Shown piece after piece: positions 1 to 4,845 of a stretch of 7,584 nt of DNA. The stretch is from Chloroflexota bacterium (GTDB lineage Bacteria; Chloroflexota; Anaerolineae; Anaerolineales; DRKV01): the NCBI GenBank assembly GCA_011051635.1, contig DRKV01000319.1, positions 1 through 7,584 on the forward strand, given 5' to 3'. Both the position numbers and the translations under genes were made by a program. Numbering within the stretch: the first letter of the stretch is position 1; each line of letters begins with the position of its first letter. The notes beneath the pieces were generated by a model. It was not told where the DNA came from. It made no database searches and saw only the letters and a list, made by a program, of their open reading frames with translations.

Positions 1-411
1 GGACTCATCCGACCAGACCTTGAGGTGCCACCACAAGCGCTCGCGGTTGCCGTTCCACAGGATTTCGCGGCGCACGCTCCGGCGCACCGTGCGCGCCACC
101 AGCCGCCGCAGCCCCAGCAGGAAGGGATAATCCAGCCAGATGAGAGCCTGTGCCCGCGGCCAAACGACATCGCGCACCCGGCTGTAATTGCCGGCCACGG
201 CCCAGGCCGGGGCGCGGGTAGCCGCATCCACCCGCCGGCGGAAGACGGCATCCGCGGCGGGCTGCCAGTTCGGCTCCCAGTGCAGGGCGTCCAGTTCGAT
301 GAAATCCAGCCCCAGGCGGCGGGAGAGACGCTCCGCCAGCGTGGATTTGCCGAAGCCGGTCGTGCCGACTACGACCAGACGGCGGTAAGGGAAGGGGATG
401 GGTGCGTTCAT
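1..411 (-). CDS. P-loop nucleotide/nucleoside-kinase-like ATPase (adenylate kinase/FlaR-like), 3'-truncated
   Basis: Reading leftward from the ATG at 411-409, 137 codons stay open to the window edge, so the C-terminus is missing. A Walker A loop, GTTGFGKST, lies at residues 16-24 just after the first beta strand (RRLVVVG). It is followed by LDALHWEPNWQP at about residues 42-53, by WAVAGNYSRVRD, and by LIWLDYP, a probable Walker-B-like strand. Near the cut is an Arg-rich stretch ending WNGNRERLWW, which looks like a lid region. This order is typical of the small (about 180-aa) AAA/adenylate-kinase-like proteins often named FlaR-type or topology modulation protein. They are soluble, and their phosphoryl-transfer substrate is generally not established. 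About 40-50 residues are probably outside the window. The start is supported by its position directly after the Walker A strand and by a TATAAT box a few bases upstream. No Shine-Dalgarno is present. The family call is by motif only, and the substrate is unknown. Confidence 0.82.
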   Translation of the reverse strand, partial: MNAPIPFPYRRLVVVGTTGFGKSTLAERLSRRLGLDFIELDALHWEPNWQPAADAVFRRRVDAATRAPAWAVAGNYSRVRDVVWPRAQALIWLDYPFLLGLRRLVARTVRRSVRREILWNGNRERLWWHLKVWSDES

Positions 412-424
412 GGAGGGGATTATA
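412..424 (-). promoter_or_regulatory. -10 element for the kinase-like gene, probably giving a leaderless mRNA
   Basis: On the minus strand a perfect TATAAT (424-419) is followed by only seven bases (CCCCTCC) before the ATG. A transcript starting the usual 6-8 bases past the -10 would begin at or within a base or two of the start codon. There is no room for a Shine-Dalgarno sequence. The best -35 candidate is a weak TTGCAG at a short 15-bp spacing (about 445-440). Confidence 0.6.
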
Positions 425-450
425 CTTTGTCGCCCTCCCCTGCAAGGGAA

Positions 451-490
451 CGCAGATTGCGCTGATGACCGCTGATTTGCGCTGTTTCCC
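451..490. repeat. Degenerate 10-bp tandem repeat (about four units)
   Basis: Four consecutive 10-mers share the core GCTGATTTGC: CGCAGATTGC, GCTGATGACC, GCTGATTTGC and GCTGTTTCCC. They lie in the divergent spacer between the kinase-like gene and the operon. No function is evident. It looks like the microsatellite-type filler also seen at 2770-2846 and 2911-2958. Confidence 0.6.
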
Positions 491-510
491 CCCTCCGCAG
501 TTCAGAATGC

Positions 511-531
511 AGTCGCCGAAGGGCGACTTCG
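511..531. repeat. Small inverted repeat / REP-like hairpin
   Basis: AGTCGCC (511-517) and GGCGACT (522-528) form a 7-bp perfect stem around a GAAG loop. An overlapping alternative pairs CGAAG (517-521) with CTTCG (527-531). There is no T-tract, and it lies upstream of the predicted transcription start of the operon, so it is not an obvious terminator for either flanking gene. It could be a REP-like element or a protein-binding site. Confidence 0.45.
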
Positions 532-542
532 CAGACGGTGGT

Positions 543-556
543 GCAGTTTCAACTGC
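543..556. promoter_or_regulatory. Palindrome beside the operon promoter, possible operator
   Basis: GCAGTT-TC-AACTGC is a perfect 6+6 inverted repeat. It ends where the -35 element would lie for the TATAAT at 579-584. Its position suits a small dimeric repressor or activator, but a 14-bp palindrome can occur by chance and no regulator is encoded in the window. Confidence 0.3.
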
Positions 557-578
557 CGAGAATCGTCAAAAAAGCAGG

Positions 579-611
579 TATAATTAGATAAACTTCTAAT
601 ACTAAGGAAAG
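579..611 (+). promoter_or_regulatory. Promoter -10 and ribosome-binding site for the 144-aa protein/ABC operon
   Basis: A perfect TATAAT at 579-584 predicts transcription starting near 591. The AAGGAAAG at 604-611 is a good Shine-Dalgarno ahead of the ATG at 616. The -35 position (about 556-561, CCGAGA) does not match consensus, so an activator or an alternative sigma factor may be involved. The A+T-rich stretch from 561 to 611 stands out from the surrounding GC-rich sequence. Confidence 0.55.
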
Positions 612-615
612 TCCT

Positions 616-1050
616 ATGTCCACATGCCAACGTCCCCAGAACGACGATTTCAACGAACTGGATATTTTCTTTCAAGACCCCAACATCGAGCGCCTGCCCC
701 CGGAGGAAGTGCGTATCGAAGCCTTCGAGATGACCCCCTGGCCGGATGGCCGTCCGGCGGTCAAGGTATCCATGCGGGTCACGCCCTTCCAAAAGCGTCC
801 CTCGGCGGAAATCCGAATTGCCAACCCCGAAGGCGAAACCGTTGCCGAGGCCAGCATCTTCGGGGCGATGGGGCCGAAGAGCGAAATCAACATGCACCTG
901 CGCGGCCACGTCATGCCGGGGGAGTACACCGCCCGCTGCACCCTCTTCTACGAGCGCTACCCGGAGGGCGAGAAACCCGCTCCGGGAGACCCCTACGTTC
1001 CCCCCGAAATCATGGTCGTGGATGAGGCCGAGACCGTCTTCCATCTATGA
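616..1050 (+). CDS. Hypothetical 144-aa acidic, probably beta-sandwich protein coupled to the ABC exporter
   Basis: I do not recognise this protein family. The ATG at 616 has a good Shine-Dalgarno (AAGGA at 604-608). The protein has no signal peptide and no hydrophobic segment, so it should be cytoplasmic. It is acidic, with Cys4 and Cys108 as its only cysteines. A hydrophilic N-terminus (about 1-30, with DDFNELDIFF) leads into alternating hydrophobic strands: VKVSMRVTPF (49-58), SAEIRIANPEG (63-73), SEINMHLRG (79-87) and GEYTARCTLFYE (102-113). This pattern suggests an Ig- or C2-like beta sandwich and is inference only. Its stop codon overlaps the next gene's start as ATGA (1047-1050). The exporter subunit has no Shine-Dalgarno of its own, so the two are very probably translationally coupled. 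A role as an accessory or substrate-handling partner of the exporter is a guess from position. Confidence 0.8.
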   Translation: MSTCQRPQNDDFNELDIFFQDPNIERLPPEEVRIEAFEMTPWPDGRPAVKVSMRVTPFQKRPSAEIRIANPEGETVAEASIFGAMGPKSEINMHLRGHVMPGEYTARCTLFYERYPEGEKPAPGDPYVPPEIMVVDEAETVFHL

Positions 1051-2801
1051 AATCCCTGCTGCGTCTGCGTATCTTCCTGCGCCCCTATGCCCGCCAGATT
1101 TTGCTGGCCGTCATCTGCCTCCTGGGGGTGACGACCCTCAGCCTGGTCGTGCCCGACATCATCCGCCGGGTGATTGACGAGGGCCTGGCGCAGGGCGATA
1201 TGGGCATGATTCGCCGCGCCGCCTTCCTCATCCTCGGCATCGGGATACTCAGCGCCGCCTTCTCCAGCGGGCAGCGCTACCTCAGCGAGTGGATTGCGGC
1301 GCACATCGGCTACGACCTGCGTAACCGCATGTACGACCACATCCAGCGCCTTTCTTTCGCCTACCACGACCGGGCGCAGGCGGGGCAACTCATCAGCCGC
1401 AGCATCGAAGACGTGCGCTCCATCGAGCGTTTCATGGGCTTCGGTCTCATCGAACTGGCGCGTCTGAGCGTCCTGCTGGTCGGTGTGGTCACGCTGCTCT
1501 TCCTGCAAAACCTCCGGCTGGCGGGGATTGCCTTGCTGCCCCTCATCCCGCTGGTCACGATGACGGTGTGGTTTGGGAGCATCATCAGCCGCTATTTTCT
1601 GGAAATTGACAACAACCTGGGGGAACTCTCCTCCCGTTTGCAGGAGAACGCCACCGGCGCGCAGGTAGTGCGCGCTTTTGCCCGCGAACCCTACGAAATC
1701 GCCCGTTTCGATGCTGCCAACCGCGCCCTGTACCGCGCCCGCGTCACCGTCATCGGCCAGTGGTCGCGCGTCATGCCGACCACCCGCCTGCTGGCTGTCC
1801 TGGGGACGGTGCTCATCCTGTGGTTTGGCGGCTCGATGGTGCTGCGCGGCGAGATGACCGTCGGCGAAGTGGTGGCCTTCAACAGTTACATGGTCATGCT
1901 GGCGATGCCCGCCCGTCAACTCGTCTGGCTGGTCAACCTGGGAGGGGAAGCGGTAGCCGGGATTCAGCGCGTTTTTGAGATTCTGGATACCCCCAGGGAT
2001 ATCGCCTCCCCTCCGGATGCGGTGCGTCTGCCCCCCCTTTCGGGGCAGGTGACCTTCCGGGAGGTTTCCTTCCGGTACGAGGGGGACCGCCGCGCCCCCG
2101 CCTTGCAGGACATCTCCCTGGAGATTGCTCCCAACCAGATTGTCGCTTTGATTGGGAGCACCGGCTCCGGCAAGACCACCCTCGTCAATCTCATCCCGCG
2201 TTTTTACGATGTCAGCGCCGGGGCCGTGCTGGTGGATGGTTACGACGTGCGCCGGGTGGATTTGGCCTCCCTGCGGCGGCAGATTGGCATCGTCCTGCAA
2301 ACCTCCCTCCTGTTTTCGGATACGGTGCGCGCCAACATCGCCTTTGGCCGCCCGGATGCCTCTCCGGAGGAGGTGGAGGCCGCGGCGCGGGCCGCCCAGG
2401 CCCACGAGTTCATCACCCGCCTGCCGGAGGGCTACGATACCGTCATCGGCGAGCGCGGTCTGACTCTCTCCGGGGGCCAGCGGCAGCGCATCGCCATCGC
2501 CCGCGCCCTGCTGATGGACCCCCGCATCCTGATTTTGGACGATTCCACCTCCAGCGTGGACCTGCGTACCGAGCAACTCATCCAGCAAGCCCTGGATACG
2601 CTCATGCAAGGGCGCACCACCTTCGTGATTGCTCACCGCATCGCTACCGTCCGCCGCGCCGACCTGATACTCGTCCTGGAAGGAGGCCGCATCGTTCAGC
2701 GCGGCACCCACGCGCGTCTCCTCGCCGAAGAAGGCCCCTACCGCGAGATTTACGAATTGCAGTTGGCCGGGGGACGGCAGACCGTGGACGGTGGACGATA
2801 G
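1047..2801 (+). CDS. ABC exporter half-transporter, degenerate-site subunit (TM287/YheI/LmrC-like), 584 aa
   Basis: This is a fused transmembrane plus ATPase half-transporter of the type IV ABC exporter fold, which moves lipids, drugs or peptides out of the cytoplasm. The N-terminal half has an elbow helix (LRIFLRPYARQ) and six predicted membrane helices at about residues 15-37, 55-75, 131-153, 157-178, 245-265 and 270-297. The ATPase domain (about 335-573) has an A-loop Tyr344, Walker A GSTGSGKT (370-377), Q-loop Gln418, signature LSGGQ (474-478), Walker B ILILD ending at Asp498, D-loop SSVD (502-505) and H-loop His530. Residue 499 is Asp where the catalytic Glu normally sits, the hallmark of the non-catalytic subunit in heterodimeric exporters. 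Its start overlaps the preceding stop (ATGA). The last 11 residues, including VDGGR, and the TAG stop are read from a 7-bp tandem repeat rather than conserved protein sequence. The substrate cannot be deduced. Confidence 0.95.
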   Translation: MKSLLRLRIFLRPYARQILLAVICLLGVTTLSLVVPDIIRRVIDEGLAQGDMGMIRRAAFLILGIGILSAAFSSGQRYLSEWIAAHIGYDLRNRMYDHIQRLSFAYHDRAQAGQLISRSIEDVRSIERFMGFGLIELARLSVLLVGVVTLLFLQNLRLAGIALLPLIPLVTMTVWFGSIISRYFLEIDNNLGELSSRLQENATGAQVVRAFAREPYEIARFDAANRALYRARVTVIGQWSRVMPTTRLLAVLGTVLILWFGGSMVLRGEMTVGEVVAFNSYMVMLAMPARQLVWLVNLGGEAVAGIQRVFEILDTPRDIASPPDAVRLPPLSGQVTFREVSFRYEGDRRAPALQDISLEIAPNQIVALIGSTGSGKTTLVNLIPRFYDVSAGAVLVDGYDVRRVDLASLRRQIGIVLQTSLLFSDTVRANIAFGRPDASPEEVEAAARAAQAHEFITRLPEGYDTVIGERGLTLSGGQRQRIAIARALLMDPRILILDDSTSSVDLRTEQLIQQALDTLMQGRTTFVIAHRIATVRRADLILVLEGGRIVQRGTHARLLAEEGPYREIYELQLAGGRQTVDGGR

Positions 2802-2846
2802 ACGGTGGATGATAGACGGTGGACGATAGACCGTGGACGGTGGACG
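2770..2846. repeat. 7-bp tandem repeat (GTGGACG/ATAGACG), about 11 units
   Basis: Nine clean heptads run from 2784 to 2846: GTGGACG twice, ATAGACG, GTGGATG, ATAGACG, GTGGACG, ATAGACC, then GTGGACG twice. Two more degenerate units (GGGGACG, GCAGACC) extend it left to 2770. Positions 2791-2832 form a higher-order 14-bp period (GTGGACG+ATAGACG, three copies). The array begins inside the preceding ABC gene and provides its last codons and stop (TAG at 2799-2801). It then fills the first part of the spacer. Confidence 0.85.
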
Positions 2847-2910
2847 GCTGCCTGCTGACCGCTGCCAACGTGCGGCGTGCGGGGCGCGAAGGTTGACGAT
2901 ACCCAGCCGC

Positions 2911-2958
2911 CCAACTACCCAACTCCCTAACTCTCCAACTACCTAACTACCCAACTAT
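2911..2958. repeat. 8-bp tandem repeat (consensus CYAACTAC), six units
   Basis: Six consecutive 8-mers are present: CCAACTAC, CCAACTCC, CTAACTCT, CCAACTAC, CTAACTAC and CCAACTAT. The array ends six bases before the ATG of the second ABC subunit, so it occupies the whole site where a Shine-Dalgarno would be. The sequence is pyrimidine-rich with no purine run. The 64 bases between this and the 7-bp array (2847-2910) show no gene or clear signal beyond a short TGACCGCTG (2856-2864), which is also found at 466-474. Confidence 0.85.
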
Positions 2959-2964
2959 CTCCCC

Positions 2965-4761
2965 ATGTCCCAACCCATCCAGCCCCCCGCCTACATCCTG
3001 AAAAACTACGAGGACTCGCACGCTGAGTACAACCGCGAGGTAGTGCGGCGGCTGATGGGATTCATCCGTCCCTACGCCCTGCCGATGCTGGGGGCGCTGG
3101 TGCTGATGCTCATCAACGCCGGGGCGATGGTCGCCGGGCCGTATCTCATCAAAATCGCCATTGACGATGGCCTGAGCGCCGGGAATGTTGCCGTGCTGCG
3201 GAATGCCTCCCTGGCCTATCTGGGGGTGGCCCTCGCCCAGTGGGTGGCGATTTACCTGCGGGTCAACGTCATGGCGCGGGTGGGGCAATCCATCATCTAC
3301 GACCTGCGGGCGCGCATCTTCGAGCATTTGCAGGCCCTCTCGCTGGAGTTCTTCAGCCGTCACAGCGTGGGGCGCATCATCACCCGCACCATCAACGACG
3401 TGGGCGTGCTGCGCGAGTTCTTCACCTGGGCTATCCTGGCTGTGGCGCGGGATTTGTTCGACCTGTTTGGGGCCGTCTTTGCCATGTTGAGCATGGATTG
3501 GCGTCTTTCGCTCCTGGCGTTCACCGTCCTGCCCGTCATGGCCTGGATGACCGCTACCTTCCGGCGTAAATCGCGGGCCAAATACCGGCAGGTACGCGCC
3601 GCCACCAGTTGGGTGAGTTCCGTGCTGGCCGAGAACATCAACGGGGTGCGCGTCGTGCAGGCTTTCTCCCGCGAGGACTACAATTACGCCTACTTCCGCC
3701 AGCAGCCCAACCTCTACCACCGGCAAAGCAAACTGGAGGCTGCCCGTCTCTCGGCCATCTTCCTGCCGGGGATTGACCTGCTGGGGGCGCTGGCTACGGC
3801 CATCGTGGTGGGCGTGGGCGGAGCGGCGGCCCTGGGCGGAGACATCACCGCCGGCATTCTGGTGGCTTTCACCCTCTACATCAACCGTTTCTTCGAGCCG
3901 ATTCGCGACCTGAGCCGCCGCTTCGATACCTTCCAGTCCGCTATGGCGGGCGGGGAGCGCATTTTTGCCTTGCTGGATACCCCCATCCAGGTGCAGGATG
4001 CCCCCGATGCGGTCGAGATGCCGCCCATTCGCGGCGAGGTGCGCTTCGATGGCGTCTCCTTCCGCTACGACGAGGAGGACGCCTGGGTGCTGCGCGACAT
4101 AAACGTGCATGTGGGGGCAGGCGAGACCGTGGCGCTGGTGGGCGAGACCGGGGCGGGCAAGACCACCTTCATCAAACTCCTGGCGCGCTTCTACGACCCC
4201 ACCGAGGGGCGCGTTCTGGTGGACGGGATTGACATTCGCACCGTCACTCAGGCCAGTTTGCGGAGCCAGATGGGGCTGGTGCTGCAAGAGCCTTTCCTGT
4301 TCAACGGCACGGTGGGGGAGAACATCGCCTTTGGACGGCTGGAGGCCACCCAGGAGGAAGTGGAGGCCGCCGCCCGCGCCGTGGGCTTGCACGATTTCAT
4401 CGCCGCCCTCCCGCAGGGATACGATACCCCCGTCCACGAGGGCGGCCTGCGCCTTTCGGTGGGGCAGCGGCAGTTGGTTTCTTTCGCCCGCGCCCTCCTG
4501 GCCGACCCGCGCATCCTCATCCTGGACGAGGCCACTTCCAGCGTGGATACCCAGACCGAGCAAATCATCCAGCGCGCCCTGGAGCGCCTGCTGCACGGGC
4601 GTACCGCCTTCGTGATTGCCCACCGCCTCTCGACGGTGGTCAACGCCGACCGCATTCTCGTGATTCACGATGGCCGCATCGTGGAGGAAGGCACGCACGC
4701 GGAATTGCTGGCCCTCGGCGGGCGCTATGCCGCCCTGCACCGCGAGACCGTGGGGAGGTGA
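2965..4761 (+). CDS. ABC exporter half-transporter, catalytic-site subunit (TM288/YheH/LmrD-like), 598 aa
   Basis: This is the partner half-transporter of the preceding gene. A hydrophilic N-terminal extension (1-24) precedes the elbow helix VVRRLMGFIRPY and six predicted membrane helices at about 38-60, 78-100, 153-176, 180-197, 268-290 and 294-312. The ATPase domain has A-loop Tyr368, Walker A GETGAGKT (393-400), Q-loop Gln441, signature LSVGQ (497-501), Walker B Asp521 with catalytic Glu522, D-loop SSVD (525-528) and H-loop His553. The signature has Val where LSGGQ has its first Gly. Paired with the first subunit, its Walker A/B and Glu522 face the intact LSGGQ and form the hydrolytic site. 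Its LSVGQ faces the Asp499 site and forms the degenerate one. The longer N-terminus before the elbow helix fits this subunit type and supports the ATG at 2965. That start has no Shine-Dalgarno: an 8-bp pyrimidine-rich repeat runs almost to it. The substrate is unknown. Confidence 0.95.
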   Translation: MSQPIQPPAYILKNYEDSHAEYNREVVRRLMGFIRPYALPMLGALVLMLINAGAMVAGPYLIKIAIDDGLSAGNVAVLRNASLAYLGVALAQWVAIYLRVNVMARVGQSIIYDLRARIFEHLQALSLEFFSRHSVGRIITRTINDVGVLREFFTWAILAVARDLFDLFGAVFAMLSMDWRLSLLAFTVLPVMAWMTATFRRKSRAKYRQVRAATSWVSSVLAENINGVRVVQAFSREDYNYAYFRQQPNLYHRQSKLEAARLSAIFLPGIDLLGALATAIVVGVGGAAALGGDITAGILVAFTLYINRFFEPIRDLSRRFDTFQSAMAGGERIFALLDTPIQVQDAPDAVEMPPIRGEVRFDGVSFRYDEEDAWVLRDINVHVGAGETVALVGETGAGKTTFIKLLARFYDPTEGRVLVDGIDIRTVTQASLRSQMGLVLQEPFLFNGTVGENIAFGRLEATQEEVEAAARAVGLHDFIAALPQGYDTPVHEGGLRLSVGQRQLVSFARALLADPRILILDEATSSVDTQTEQIIQRALERLLHGRTAFVIAHRLSTVVNADRILVIHDGRIVEEGTHAELLALGGRYAALHRETVGR

Positions 4762-4790
4762 GGGGGACAGGCTCGAACCATCCCCAACAC

Positions 4791-4824
4791 AAAGAGGGCT
4801 TCTCCGCACGAGAAGCCCTCTTTT
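4791..4824. terminator. Strong rho-independent terminator, likely bidirectional
   Basis: AAAGAGGGCTTCTC (4791-4804) pairs perfectly with GAGAAGCCCTCTTT (4810-4823) around a CGCAC loop, giving a 14-bp stem. On the plus strand it ends in TTTT, and on the minus strand in TTTG. It lies 30 bases past the stop of the second ABC subunit and 22 bases past the stop of the convergent molybdenum enzyme, so it probably terminates both. Confidence 0.88.
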
Positions 4825-4845
4825 GAAGCACCTCTATCCAGGCCA

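Noticed and set aside
5..445. A 146-codon minus-strand open frame overlapping the kinase-like gene
   Set aside because: It is in a different frame from the Walker A-bearing frame that starts at 411, and its product is a Pro/Arg/Gly-rich shadow.
597..602. TAATAC as an alternative -10 for the operon
   Set aside because: It overlaps the approach to the Shine-Dalgarno, so transcription would start inside or after it. TATAAT at 579-584 is a perfect match with sensible spacing.
993..2711. A 572-codon open frame on the minus strand, antisense to the first ABC subunit
   Set aside because: The same kind of GC-driven shadow, with no domain, no promoter and no Shine-Dalgarno. The sense strand carries complete ABC motifs.
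2770..2958. Possible CRISPR array from the repetitive spacer
   Set aside because: The units are 7 and 8 bp, directly adjacent and without unique spacers, and no cas gene is present.
2947..4809. A 620-codon open frame on the minus strand, antisense to the second ABC subunit
   Set aside because: It mirrors the whole length of a certain ABC gene, its product shows no recognisable domain and is rich in His, Gly and Gln, and its start lies in the terminator hairpin. It is a shadow of GC-rich codon use.
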